Source of the DNA: PFJX01 sp964646585
Lineage (GTDB): Bacteria > Pseudomonadota > Gammaproteobacteria > Burkholderiales > Thiobacillaceae
NCBI GenBank assembly: GCA_964646585.1
Contig: CAZYEY010000065.1
Coordinates: forward strand, 1 to 32,380
Reading direction: 5' to 3'
DNA length: 32,380 nucleotides
This document shows, in pieces, positions 1 through 8,598 of this stretch (positions are counted from its first letter, which is position 1; every line of letters begins with the position of its first letter). Under the pieces are notes generated by a model, which did not search any database, was not told the origin of the DNA, and saw only the letters and a list, made by a program, of their open reading frames with translations. The translations under genes and the position numbers were made by a program.

Positions 1-65
1 AAGGCGAGGACTGCAGACGAGTGCAAGGACGGTCTCGTGGCCTCGGAGATATGTATAAAAGACAA
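1..65 (+). other. Sequencing adapter remnant (Nextera i7 / P7), not genomic
   Basis: Bases 32-65 match the 34-base Nextera transposase Read-2 adapter at about 30 of 34 positions (it begins GTCTCGTGG and contains CTCGGAGAT). Bases 1-23 resemble the Illumina P7 flow-cell oligo with several substitutions and a one-base indel, and the 8 bases between (24-31) sit exactly where an i7 index belongs. The order P7, index, Read-2 is the order of a real library end. The glmS reading frame makes sense only from about base 66 onward. The segment is therefore most likely untrimmed adapter at a contig end, with errors from low-coverage consensus. The reading frames that cross it are meaningless. Confidence 0.93.
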
Positions 66-1706
66 AAACAGGAACAGCTCCCCCCCCCGGGCTCGCACGT
101 CCTGGAGGTTGGAGAGCACCTTGTCCAGGAGGGGGTCGTCCGGCAGGTCGCAGACCACAGGCATGTCGGCATCCACCAGGGCCAGGGGGCCGTGCTTCAG
201 CTCCCCGGCGGGATAGGCCTCAGCGTGGATGTAGGAGATCGCCTTGAGCTTCAGGGCGCCTTCCAGGGCGATGGGGAAGAAGGGGCCACGGCCCAGGAAG
301 AGGGCGTGCACCTTGTCCGAGAATGCCTTCGCCATGGTCTTGATGGCGTCGGAGAGTTCCAGCACCACTTCCACCTGGCGGGGCAGGGCGTGGAGCTCGT
401 CCACCAGCCGCTTTTCCTCCTCGGCGGACAGGCCCCGGCGCCGGGCCAGGGCCAGGGCCACCAGGCGCAGGGCGGTGAGCTGGGTGGTGAAGGCCTTGGT
501 GGAGGCCACGCCGATTTCCGGGCCGGCCCGGGTCATCAGGGCCACGTCGGATTCCCGGGTCAGGGAGGATTCCGGCACGTTGCAGATGGTGAGGGAACCC
601 ACGTAGCCCGCGGTCTTGGCGAAGCGCAGGGCGGCCAGGGTATCGGCGGTCTCCCCGGATTGGGAAATCGACAGGAACAGGGTGCCCGGCGGCACCACCA
701 CCTTGCGGTAGCGGTATTCGCTGGCCACTTCCACCTGGCAGGGAATGCCGATCTCCTCCAGCCAGTAACGGGCCACCAGGCCGGCGTGGTAGCTGGTGCC
801 GCAGGCGATGATGTGGATGCCCTGGGTGGCGTCGAAGAGTTCCTGGGCCTTGTGGCCGAAGCTCTCTTCCAGGAGCCTGCCCTTGTGGATGCGGCCCTCC
901 AGGGTTTCGGCGATGACCGAGGGCTGCTCGAAGATTTCCTTGAGCATGTAGTGGGCATAGGGCCCCTTGTCGGCGGTGGAGGCGGAAACCTGGGAAAGCC
1001 GTTCCGGCCGTTCCACCGGATTGCCGGCCACGTCGAAGACGCGAATGCCGTCGCGGCGGATCTCGGCGATGTCGCCCTCCTCCAGGAAGACGAAACGCTG
1101 GGTGACCGGGAGCAGGGCGAAGACGTCGGAGGCGATGAAGTTCTCTCCCTGTCCCAGGCCCACCACCAGGGGGCTGCCGGCCCGGGCCACCACCAGTCGG
1201 TCCGGTTCGTCGGGGGAGGACACCGCCAGGCCGTAAGCGCCCACCAGCTGCTTCACTGCCTTCTGCACGGCCCCGAGCAGGTCGGGCTCGTTTTCCAGCA
1301 GATGGGCGAGCAGATGGGCGATGACTTCGGTATCGGTCTCGGAGGTGAAGTAGTAGCCCTTTACCTTGAGTTCCTCGCGCCGCTCGGCCTGGTTCTCGAT
1401 GATGCCGTTGTGGACCACGGCCACCTTCTCGCCGCTCATGTGGGGGTGGGCGTTGCGTTCGGCGGGCATGCCATGGGTGGCCCAGCGGGTGTGGGCGATG
1501 CCCAGGTCGCCGGCCATGGGATTGGACTCCACCAACTGCCTCAGCATGGCCACTTTGCCCACCGATCGGATGCGGCCCAGGGAACCGTCGGCCTGGCGCA
1601 CTGCCAGGCCGGCGGAGTCGTAGCCCCGGTATTCCAGGCGTTGCAGGCCTTCGAGCAGGATGGGAACGACGTTGCGTTGGGCGACGGCGCCGACGATGCC
1701 ACACAT
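66..1706 (-). CDS. glmS: Glutamine-fructose-6-phosphate aminotransferase (isomerizing), 3' end missing
   Basis: GlmS makes glucosamine-6-phosphate from fructose-6-phosphate and glutamine, the first committed step to UDP-GlcNAc for peptidoglycan and LPS; it is cytosolic. The protein opens with MCGIVGAVAQRN, so Cys2 becomes the N-terminal nucleophile of the glutaminase domain once Met is removed. Further on are HTRWATHG and the two SIS sugar-isomerase domains (CGTSYHAG, SQSGETADT). The frame stays open from 1706 to the adapter junction; the last credible residues are VRARGGELF. About 60 C-terminal residues of the usual ~609 are absent because the contig ends, not because the gene is broken. GAGGAG lies 9 bases before the ATG. 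It lies 28 bases downstream of glmU, so a glmU-glmS operon is likely. Confidence 0.95.
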
Positions 1707-1734
1707 GGGAGGTACTCCTCTTGGTTCTTTGGCG

Positions 1735-3105
1735 TTATTTCTTTTTGACCGGCCGTTGCCAGCCGGGAACGGTGAGTTGCTTGGCCCGGGAAAGGGTCAG
1801 CTGGCCGGGTGGCGCGTCCCTGGTGAGGGTAGTGCCGGCGCCCAGGGTAGCGCCTTCGCCCACGGTCACCGGCGCCACCAGCTGGGTATCGGAGCCGATG
1901 AAGGCGTTGTCCCCGATGACCGTGCGGTGCTTGTTGGCGCCATCGTAGTTGCAGGTGATGGTGCCGGCGCCGATGTTGACCTTGCGTCCCACGGTGGCGT
2001 CGCCCACGTAGGACAGATGGTTGATCTTGGAGTTGAAGCCCACCTGGGCGTTCTTCAGTTCCACGAAGTTGCCCACATGGACGTCCTCCCCCAGGTCGGT
2101 CCCGGGCCGCAGCCGCGAGAAGGGGCCGATCTGGGCGCGGAGCCCCACCCTGGCACCCTCGAAGTGGCAGAAGGGCCGGATTTCCGCGCCGGCTTCGATG
2201 CTCACGTCCCTGAGCACGCAGTTGGCGCCCACTTTCACGCCATCCCCAAGGACGACGCGGCCCTCGAATACGCAATTGACGTCGATGAGGACGTCCTTGC
2301 CACACTCCAGGCTGCCGCGCACGTCGATACGGGCCGGATCGATGAGGGTGACTCCTTGGACCATGAGGGCCTCGGCGAGGTTGCGCTGGTGGGTGCGTTC
2401 CAGTTCCGCCAGCTGTTGCCGGCTGTTGATGCCCAGCACTTCCCATTCCGCCGCCGGGTGGCAGGGGATGACCTTCTCGCCTTCGGCGGCGGCCATGCCG
2501 ATCACGTCGGTGAGGTAGTACTCGCCCTGGGCGTTGTCATTGGTGAGGCGGGACAGCCAGCCGGCCAGCTTGCCGGCCGGAAGGCAGAGGATCCCGGTGT
2601 TGACCTCGTTGATGGCCAGTTCCTCCGCGCTGGCATCCTTGTGTTCGACGATGCGTTCCACCTGGCCCCGGGCATTGCGCACGATGCGGCCGTAGCCGGC
2701 AGGGTTGGCCAGGCGCACGGTGAGCAGGGCGATGGCGCCTTCCCGGGCGATGAGGGTCATCTCCTGGAGGGTCTCTGGCCGTGTGAGGGGCACGTCCCCA
2801 TAAAGGATGAGGCAGAGGGCGTCCGGGTTCAGGTAGGGCACGGCCTGTTGCACCGCGTGGCCGGTGCCCAGCTGGGGTTCCTGTCTTGCCCAGTCGAGAT
2901 CGGCGCGGCCCATGGCCTGGGGCAGGGTTTCTCCGCCATGGCCGTAGACGACGCAGATTTTTTCCGGGGCGAGGGCGTCGGCGGCAGCGAGGACGTGGCC
3001 AAGCAGGGGTTTGCCAGCCAGGGGATGCAACACCTTGGGCAGGTCGGACTTCATCCGGGTGCCCTTGCCGGCGGCGAGGATGACGACGTTGAGGGGAGCG
3101 GTCAT
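1735..3105 (-). CDS. glmU: Bifunctional UDP-N-acetylglucosamine pyrophosphorylase / glucosamine-1-phosphate N-acetyltransferase
   Basis: GlmU acetylates glucosamine-1-phosphate with acetyl-CoA and then couples it to UTP, giving UDP-GlcNAc in the cytosol. Residues 10-24 carry the nucleotidyltransferase signature LAAGKGTRMKSDLPK. The C-terminal third is a left-handed beta-helix of hexapeptide repeats containing the acetyltransferase segment HLSYVGDATVG and NIGAGTITCNYDG. Starting at the ATG at 3105 gives 456 residues, the same as E. coli GlmU; the frame extends 28 codons upstream, but that part has no family match. No strong ribosome-binding site is visible before 3105. It is followed at once by glmS, the preceding step of the same pathway, and has its own promoter candidate at 3151-3179. 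Confidence 0.96.
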   Translation of the reverse strand: MTAPLNVVILAAGKGTRMKSDLPKVLHPLAGKPLLGHVLAAADALAPEKICVVYGHGGETLPQAMGRADLDWARQEPQLGTGHAVQQAVPYLNPDALCLILYGDVPLTRPETLQEMTLIAREGAIALLTVRLANPAGYGRIVRNARGQVERIVEHKDASAEELAINEVNTGILCLPAGKLAGWLSRLTNDNAQGEYYLTDVIGMAAAEGEKVIPCHPAAEWEVLGINSRQQLAELERTHQRNLAEALMVQGVTLIDPARIDVRGSLECGKDVLIDVNCVFEGRVVLGDGVKVGANCVLRDVSIEAGAEIRPFCHFEGARVGLRAQIGPFSRLRPGTDLGEDVHVGNFVELKNAQVGFNSKINHLSYVGDATVGRKVNIGAGTITCNYDGANKHRTVIGDNAFIGSDTQLVAPVTVGEGATLGAGTTLTRDAPPGQLTLSRAKQLTVPGWQRPVKKK

Positions 3106-3127
3106 GGTTCGGCGTAAGGGCGGGGTG

Positions 3128-3149
3128 ACGCGTGATTCGAATCGCGCGT
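3128..3149. promoter_or_regulatory. 22-bp near-perfect palindrome, possible operator of glmUS
   Basis: The 22 bases form an inverted repeat centred on TTCGAA in which 10 of 11 base pairs match. It starts one base from the candidate -10 box of the glmU promoter and would cover the transcription start, a common repressor position. No known regulator is recognised from the sequence. Confidence 0.4.
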
Positions 3150-3150
3150 A

Positions 3151-3179
3151 AGTATAAACAGCCGGCTCGCCGCTGTCCG
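3151..3179 (-). promoter_or_regulatory. Candidate sigma-70 promoter for glmU-glmS
   Basis: On the minus strand, CGGACA (3179-3174, 4/6) is followed after 17 bases by TATACT (3156-3151, 5/6). It lies between the atp terminator and glmU, where a separate promoter would be expected. The prediction rests on the motifs alone. Confidence 0.45.
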
Positions 3180-3192
3180 ATGCGCGCAAATG

Positions 3193-3221
3193 AAAACGGC
3201 AGCCGGACGGGCTGCCGTTTT
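3193..3221 (-). terminator. Rho-independent terminator of the atp operon
   Basis: A perfect 12-bp stem (3193-3204 with 3210-3221, core ACGGCAGCC) encloses a 5-base loop, ends in TTTT, and lies 20 bases after the atpC stop. The A/T ends are symmetrical, so it could work in both directions. Confidence 0.85.
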
Positions 3222-3240
3222 CGTGGGCCTCGGGGGCGAA

Positions 3241-3666
3241 TCAGCTTTTGATTTTGCGCAGCTTCTGAATGGCGGCCAGTTGGGCCACGGCCTCGGCCAG
3301 TTCGGCCTGAGCACGGGCATAGTCCATGGAGGAAGAGCGGTTCCTCATGGCCTCTTCGGCCTGGCGCTTGGACTCCAGGGCCCGGGCCTCGTCCAGGTCG
3401 GCGCCGCGCAAGGCGGTGTCGGAGAGGATGGTGACCACCCCGGGTTGGACTTCCAGAATGCCGCCGGAGACGTAGATGAGATCCTCTTCGTCCTTCTCGG
3501 CGGGCTTGATGCGCACAGAGCCGGGTTTGATGCGCGTGAGCAGAGGGGTGTGGCGGGGGTAGATGCCCACCTCGCCCATCTCGGCAGGCACCACCACGAA
3601 CTCGGCGAGGCCCGAGTAGATGGCGGCTTCCGCGCTCACGATGTCGACATGGATGGTCATGGCCAT
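3241..3666 (-). CDS. atpC: ATP synthase F1 epsilon subunit
   Basis: Epsilon is part of the central rotor stalk with gamma and limits ATP hydrolysis; it sits on the cytoplasmic F1 sector. The 141 residues have the usual N-terminal beta-sandwich (TIHVDIVSAEAAIYSG, then EVGIYPRHTPLLT) and a C-terminal helical hairpin rich in Ala, Glu and Arg. Two in-frame ATGs lie six bases apart (3666 and 3660). The first has AAAGGA about 9 bases upstream and is used here. It is the last gene of the atp operon, 24 bases after atpD, and is followed by the hairpin terminator at 3193-3221. Confidence 0.95.
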   Translation of the reverse strand: MAMTIHVDIVSAEAAIYSGLAEFVVVPAEMGEVGIYPRHTPLLTRIKPGSVRIKPAEKDEEDLIYVSGGILEVQPGVVTILSDTALRGADLDEARALESKRQAEEAMRNRSSSMDYARAQAELAEAVAQLAAIQKLRKIKS

Positions 3667-3690
3667 GATGGCTGTCCTTTATCCGCCCGC

Positions 3691-5070
3691 TTACTGGATG
3701 GTTTTTGCTTTTTCGACGGCCTCGTCGATGGTGCCGACCATGTAGAAGGCCTGCTCGGGCAGGTGGTCGTATTCGCCGGCGACGATGGCCTTGAAGGCGG
3801 CGATGGTGTCCTTGAGGGGCACGTACTTGCCGGGGGAGCCGGTGAACACTTCCGCGACGAAGAAGGGCTGGGACAGGAAGCGCTGGATCTTGCGGGCGCG
3901 GGCCACGGTCAGCTTGTCCTCGGGGGACAGTTCATCCATGCCCAGGATCGCGATGATGTCGCGCAGTTCCTTGTAGCGCTGCAGGGTGGCCTGGACAGAG
4001 CGGGCCACGGTGTAGTGCTCCTCCCCCACCACCAGGGGGTCCAGGATGCGGGAGGTGGAATCCAGCGGGTCCACGGCAGGGTAGATGCCCAATTCGGCGA
4101 TCTGGCGGGACAGCACCAGGGTGGCGTCCAGGTGGGCGAAGGTGGTGGCCGGGGACGGGTCGGTCAGGTCGTCGGCGGGCACGTACACAGCCTGGAAGGA
4201 AGTGATGGAGCCGGTACGGGTGGAGGTGATGCGCTCCTGCAAGCGGCCCATTTCCTCGGCCAGGGTGGGCTGGTAGCCCACGGCGGAGGGCATCCGCCCC
4301 AACAATGCGGATACCTCGGTGCCGGCCAGGGTGTAGCGGTAGATGTTATCGATGAACAGCAGCACGTCGCGGCCTTCGTCACGGAAGAACTCGGCCATGG
4401 TCAGGCCGGTCAGGGCCACGCGCAGACGGTTGCCGGGCGGCTCGTTCATCTGGCCGTAGACCAGGGCCACCTTGTCCAGCACGCCGCCTTCCTTCATCTC
4501 GTGGTAGAAGTCGTTCCCTTCCCGGGTGCGCTCGCCGACGCCGGCGAACACGGAGAAGCCGCTGTGCTCCACGGCGATGTTGCGGATGAGCTCCATCAGG
4601 GTCACGGTCTTGCCCACGCCAGCGCCGCCAAACAGGCCGATCTTGCCCCCCTTGGCGATGGGCATGACCAGATCGATGACCTTGATGCCGGTTTCCAGGA
4701 TCTCCACGGCGGCGGCCTGGTCGGCGTAGGCCGGGGCCTTGCGGTGGATGGGCATGCGCTGGTCGGCGTTGACCGGGCCGGCCTCGTCCACGGGCTCGCC
4801 CAACACGTCCATGATGCGGCCCAGGGTGGCCTTGCCCACCGGGACGGAGATGGCCGCGCCGGTGTTTTTCACCACGGCGCCGCGCTTCAGACCGTCGGTG
4901 GAGCCCATGGCGATGGTGCGCACCACGCCGTCCCCCAGTTGCTGCTGGACTTCGAAGGTCAGCGGCGGGTTGTCCATCTTGATGGCGTCGTAGACCTTGG
5001 GCAGCGCCCCGCGGGGGAACTCCATGTCCACCACCGCGCCGATGATCTGAACGATTTTTCCTTCGGTCAT
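3691..5070 (-). CDS. atpD: ATP synthase F1 beta subunit (catalytic)
   Basis: Beta carries the catalytic sites of F1, making ATP from ADP and phosphate as the rotor turns. The Walker A loop GGAGVGKT is at residues 148-155, followed by GERTREGNDFYHEM. The Walker B segment LLFIDNIYRYT and the conserved block SALLGRMPSAVGYQPTL are intact. Its 459 residues match the usual 459-460, and AGGAAA precedes the ATG. It lies between atpG and atpC in the standard order. I see nothing unusual in it. Confidence 0.98.
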   Translation of the reverse strand: MTEGKIVQIIGAVVDMEFPRGALPKVYDAIKMDNPPLTFEVQQQLGDGVVRTIAMGSTDGLKRGAVVKNTGAAISVPVGKATLGRIMDVLGEPVDEAGPVNADQRMPIHRKAPAYADQAAAVEILETGIKVIDLVMPIAKGGKIGLFGGAGVGKTVTLMELIRNIAVEHSGFSVFAGVGERTREGNDFYHEMKEGGVLDKVALVYGQMNEPPGNRLRVALTGLTMAEFFRDEGRDVLLFIDNIYRYTLAGTEVSALLGRMPSAVGYQPTLAEEMGRLQERITSTRTGSITSFQAVYVPADDLTDPSPATTFAHLDATLVLSRQIAELGIYPAVDPLDSTSRILDPLVVGEEHYTVARSVQATLQRYKELRDIIAILGMDELSPEDKLTVARARKIQRFLSQPFFVAEVFTGSPGKYVPLKDTIAAFKAIVAGEYDHLPEQAFYMVGTIDEAVEKAKTIQ

Positions 5071-5103
5071 GGCTGTTTCCTGATAGCGATATTGTGAATT
5101 CGG

Positions 5104-5970
5104 TTACACCGCCGACGCGCCGGCGACGATTTCTGAGAGTTCCTGGGTGATGGCCGCCTGGCGGGTCTTGTTGTAGACCAGCTTGAGCTCCTCGATGACG
5201 CTCTTGGCGTTGTCCGAGGCGGCCTTCATGGCCACCATGCGGGCCGATTGCTCGCACGCCATGTTCTCCGCCACCGCCTGATAGATCAGTGCCTCGATGT
5301 AGCGGACCATGAGGCCATCCACCACGACCCGAGCCTCCGGCTCGTAGATATAGTCCCAGTGGTGCTCGGCCTTCTCCATGGCCTCCTCGGCGGAGAGGGG
5401 CAGCAGCTGCTTGAAGGCGGGCTCCTGCTTCATGGTGGAGATGAAGCGGCTGTAGATCAGGTGGAGGGCATCGATGCGGCCCTCCTTGTAGGCATCCAGC
5501 ATCACCTGCACCGGACCGATGAAGCGCTCCATGTGCGGGGTGTCCCCCATCCCGGCGAGCTGGGCCGCAACATTGGCGCCCAGGCGCTGGACGAAACCCA
5601 GGCCCTTGTTGCCGATGGCGCAGACATCCACCTCGATTTTCTGCTCGTCCCAGGCCTTCATCTTGTTTACCGCAAGGCGCAGGGCATTGGTGTTGAGGCC
5701 ACCACAGAGCCCCTTGTCGGTGGTGACCAGGATGAGACCGACGCGCTTGATGGTTTCACGTGGAACCACGAATGGGTGGCGGTACTCGGGATGGGCCTGG
5801 CTGAAGTGGGCCGCGACCCGGCCGATCTTCTCGGCGTAGGGGCGGGCGTGGCGCATGCGGTCCTGGGCCTTGCGCATCTTCGCGGCGGCCACCATCTCCA
5901 TGGCGCGGGTGATCTTGCGCGTGTTCTCCACGCTCTTGATCTTGGTGCGTATTTCCTTGCCGGCGGCCAT
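5104..5970 (-). CDS. atpG: ATP synthase F1 gamma subunit
   Basis: Gamma is the central shaft that turns inside the alpha3-beta3 ring and links it to the c-ring. The protein has the N-terminal coiled-coil start AAGKEIRTKIKSVENTRKIT, the segment TDKGLCGGLN, and the C-terminal helix around ARMVAMKAASDNA, for 288 residues in all (E. coli 287). An AGGA about 10 bases before the ATG supports the start. It lies 17 bases after atpA. A parS-like sequence (5752-5767) lies inside the coding region and encodes VPRET. Confidence 0.97.
   Translation of the reverse strand: MAAGKEIRTKIKSVENTRKITRAMEMVAAAKMRKAQDRMRHARPYAEKIGRVAAHFSQAHPEYRHPFVVPRETIKRVGLILVTTDKGLCGGLNTNALRLAVNKMKAWDEQKIEVDVCAIGNKGLGFVQRLGANVAAQLAGMGDTPHMERFIGPVQVMLDAYKEGRIDALHLIYSRFISTMKQEPAFKQLLPLSAEEAMEKAEHHWDYIYEPEARVVVDGLMVRYIEALIYQAVAENMACEQSARMVAMKAASDNAKSVIEELKLVYNKTRQAAITQELSEIVAGASAV
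5752..5767. promoter_or_regulatory. Degenerate parS-like site inside atpG
   Basis: Read on the minus strand this is GGTTCCACGTGAAACC. It has two mismatches, at its outer bases, to the parS consensus TGTTNCACGTGAAACA, and it keeps the central CACGTG. It is weaker than the other three sites and could be coding coincidence. Confidence 0.5.
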
Positions 5971-5987
5971 GCTCTCGTCCTATCCGA

Positions 5988-7529
5988 TCAGTAAGCCGCG
6001 CTGGCCTTGAAGTCGTCGATGGCCGCGGCGAGCTGCTTCTCCGCCTCGGCATCCAGGTCGCCGCTGCTCTGGATCTTCTCCATCAGGGCAGCGTACTTGC
6101 CTTTGATGAAGGACTGCAGGGCCGCCTCGAAGGCCAGAGCGCGCTTCACCTCCACGTCGTCCATGTAGCCCCGGTTCACGGCGAACAGGGTCACGGCCAT
6201 CTCCGCCACGTTCATGGGAGAGTACTGGAACTGCTTCATCAACTCCGTGACCATCTTGCCCCGCTCCAGTTGCTTGCGGGTAGCCTCGTCCAGGTCGGAG
6301 GCAAACTGGGCGAAAGCGGCCAGCTCCCGGTACTGGGCCAGGGCCAGGCGGATGCCGCCACCCAGCTTTTTGATGACCTTGGTCTGGGCAGCGCCACCGA
6401 CCCGGGATACAGAAAGACCCGCGTTGATGGCAGGCCGGATGCCGGCGTTGAAGAGGTCGGATTCCAGGAAGATCTGCCCGTCGGTGATGGAGATCACGTT
6501 GGTGGGCACGAAGGCGGACACGTCGCCTGCCTGGGTCTCGATGATGGGCAAGGCGGTCAGGGAGCCGGTCTGGCCCTTCACGGCGCCACCGGTCTTCTTC
6601 TCGACATAGTCGGCGTTGACCCGGGCGGAACGCTCCAGCAGGCGGGAGTGCAGGTAGAACACGTCACCGGGATAGGCTTCGCGGCCGGGCGGGCGCCGCA
6701 GCAGCAGGGAGATCTGGCGGTAAGCCCAGGCCTGCTTGGTGAGGTCATCGTAGACGATGAGAGCGTCGCGGCCGCTGTCACGGAAGTACTCACCCATGGT
6801 GCAGCCCGCGTAGGGGGCGATGAATTGCATGGCGGCCGGATCGGAGGAGGTGGCGGCGACGACGATGGTATGTTCCATGGCGCCGTGCTCTTCCAGCTTG
6901 CGCACCACGTTGGCGATGGAAGAGGCCTTCTGCCCCACCGCCACATAGATGCAGAGCACGCCGGTGCCTTTCTGGTTGATGATGGCGTCGATGGCCACGG
7001 CGGTCTTGCCGGTCTGGCGGTCACCAATGATCAGTTCCCGCTGGCCGCGTCCGATGGGCACCATGGCGTCGATGGCCTTGAGACCGGTCTGCATGGGCTG
7101 GGACACGGACTGGCGGGCGATGACGCCAGGCGCGATCTTTTCGATGGGAGAGGTGGCGGCCGCATTGATAGGGCCTTTGGCGTCGATGGGCTGGCCCAGG
7201 GCATTCACCACCCGGCCCAGCAGGCCCTCGCCCACGGGGACTTCCAGGATGCGACCGGTGCACTTGACCGTGTCACCCTCGGAAATGTGCTCGTATTCGC
7301 CCAGGACCACGGCACCCACGGAGTCGCGCTCCAGGTTCAGGGCCATACCCATGGTGTTGCCGGGGAACTCCAGCATTTCGCCTTGCATGACCTCGGCCAG
7401 ACCGTGGACGCGGACGATGCCGTCGGTGACGGACACCACGGTGCCCTGGGTACGCAGCTCGGAACCGGCTTCCAGGTTCTGGATGCGGCTCTTGATCAGC
7501 TCGCTGATTTCAGACGGGTTGAGTTGCAT
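5988..7529 (-). CDS. atpA: ATP synthase F1 alpha subunit
   Basis: Alpha alternates with beta in the F1 hexamer; it binds nucleotide without catalysis and supplies the arginine finger. The Walker A motif GDRQTGKT is at residues 169-176. The segment ALIVYDDLTKQAWAYRQISL carries Walker B, and SVSRVGGAAQ carries the conserved C-terminal arginine region. The length of 513 residues equals that of E. coli AtpA, and GGAG lies about 8 bases before the ATG. It sits in the standard place between atpH and atpG. Confidence 0.98.
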   Translation of the reverse strand: MQLNPSEISELIKSRIQNLEAGSELRTQGTVVSVTDGIVRVHGLAEVMQGEMLEFPGNTMGMALNLERDSVGAVVLGEYEHISEGDTVKCTGRILEVPVGEGLLGRVVNALGQPIDAKGPINAAATSPIEKIAPGVIARQSVSQPMQTGLKAIDAMVPIGRGQRELIIGDRQTGKTAVAIDAIINQKGTGVLCIYVAVGQKASSIANVVRKLEEHGAMEHTIVVAATSSDPAAMQFIAPYAGCTMGEYFRDSGRDALIVYDDLTKQAWAYRQISLLLRRPPGREAYPGDVFYLHSRLLERSARVNADYVEKKTGGAVKGQTGSLTALPIIETQAGDVSAFVPTNVISITDGQIFLESDLFNAGIRPAINAGLSVSRVGGAAQTKVIKKLGGGIRLALAQYRELAAFAQFASDLDEATRKQLERGKMVTELMKQFQYSPMNVAEMAVTLFAVNRGYMDDVEVKRALAFEAALQSFIKGKYAALMEKIQSSGDLDAEAEKQLAAAIDDFKASAAY

Positions 7530-7554
7530 GGTGACTCCGATTCTCTCTAAATCC

Positions 7555-8088
7555 TTAGGCTTTCAGGGTGACGGCCAGGTTTTCCAGCCCGCCGCGCACC
7601 GACGCATCCATGACCTCGTCGCCCACCTGGATCACCACGCCGCCGATCAGGCTGGCGTCCACGCTCTGGGTGGCGGTGATCCTGCGACCGAACTTGGCCT
7701 CCAGCTTGGCCACCAGACCGGCCATCTGCTCCGCGCCCAGCTCGAAGGCGGTGGTGACGTGGGCTTCCAGCACACCCTCCCGGGCGGCCTTCTCGGCCTC
7801 GAACAGATCGACGATCTCGGGCATGAGGCCCAGGCGCTTGTTTTCCGCCAGGAGACCAACCAGATTGGCCCCTTCTTCACCCAGCTGGTCGCCGCATACG
7901 GCCAGGACGACTTCCGTCAGGCGCCGGGAGGGCACGGCAGGGTTGGTGGCCAGAGCTCTGATCTGTTCGTCGCTGGTCACCAGCCTCAGCAGGGCCAGGC
8001 GCTCGGACCAGAGGCCCCAGGCATTGCCATCGGCGGCCAGCTTGGCCACCGCGTCGGCATAGGGGCGGGCTAGGGTCGCACGTTCCAT
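7555..8088 (-). CDS. atpH: ATP synthase F1 delta subunit
   Basis: Delta fixes the top of F1 to the b-subunit stator. The protein has the typical start ERATLARPYADAV, an alpha-helical N-terminal domain, and the C-terminal segment VDASLIGGVVIQVGDEVMDAS near the end, which is the delta/OSCP signature. ATG at 8088 gives 177 residues. A GTG six bases upstream (8094) would overlap the atpF stop by four bases and add two residues. Neither start has a clear ribosome-binding site, so translation is probably coupled to atpF. Confidence 0.94.
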   Translation of the reverse strand: MERATLARPYADAVAKLAADGNAWGLWSERLALLRLVTSDEQIRALATNPAVPSRRLTEVVLAVCGDQLGEEGANLVGLLAENKRLGLMPEIVDLFEAEKAAREGVLEAHVTTAFELGAEQMAGLVAKLEAKFGRRITATQSVDASLIGGVVIQVGDEVMDASVRGGLENLAVTLKA

Positions 8089-8090
8089 GG

Positions 8091-8561
8091 TCACAGTTCG
8101 TTCTTGATGGCTTCCAGCAGATCGGCATGCGCCTTGGCATCCACCTCGCGGCGCAACACCTTGCTGGCTCCGGCCACTACCAGACCGGCCACCTCGCCAC
8201 GCAACGCTTCGCGGGCCCGATGGCTTTCCTGCTCGATCTCCGCCTTGGCGGCGGCGATCATGCGGTCACCCTCGTCTTTGGCAGCGGCCTTGGCTTCCTC
8301 GACGACCTGGATGGCGCGCTTCTCGGCCTGAGCGATGATCTCCACCGCCTTCATCTTGGCCTCGTGCAAGGTCTCGCTGGCCCGCTTGCCAGCCAGCTCC
8401 AGTTCGTGCTTGCCGCGGTCAGCTGCAGCCAGCCCGTCGGCGATCTGCTTTTTGCGGGCCTCCAGCGCCCCGATGATGGGCGGCCACACGTATTTCATGC
8501 AGAACCACACGAACAGGGCGAACATGATCGCCTGCGCGAGGAGGGTTGCATTGATGTTCAT
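8091..8561 (-). CDS. atpF: ATP synthase Fo b subunit
   Basis: Subunit b forms the peripheral stalk as a dimer that anchors delta to the membrane. Residues 6-26 form one hydrophobic membrane helix (ATLLAQAIMFALFVWF). The remainder is a long charged helix with heptad-like Ala/Glu/Lys spacing (residues 35-130), as expected for the right-handed coiled coil. Its 156 residues equal those of E. coli AtpF. Only one b-type gene is present, with no b' partner, as is normal for non-photosynthetic proteobacteria. Confidence 0.97.
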   Translation of the reverse strand: MNINATLLAQAIMFALFVWFCMKYVWPPIIGALEARKKQIADGLAAADRGKHELELAGKRASETLHEAKMKAVEIIAQAEKRAIQVVEEAKAAAKDEGDRMIAAAKAEIEQESHRAREALRGEVAGLVVAGASKVLRREVDAKAHADLLEAIKNEL

Positions 8562-8598
8562 GCGAAACCTTTCTTGCGGTTTGCGGAGGGTTCCGAGA

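Noticed and set aside
220..1704. A 494-codon minus-strand frame beginning two bases after the glmS start
   Set aside because: It is glmS read one frame off: Arg/Pro/Gly-rich, whereas the neighbouring frame gives MCGIVGAVAQRN and full GlmS motifs.
21..1748. A 575-codon plus-strand frame opposite glmS
   Set aside because: It is an antisense shadow of glmS in GC-rich DNA, rich in Gly/His/Gln with no family-like motifs, and its start lies in the adapter.
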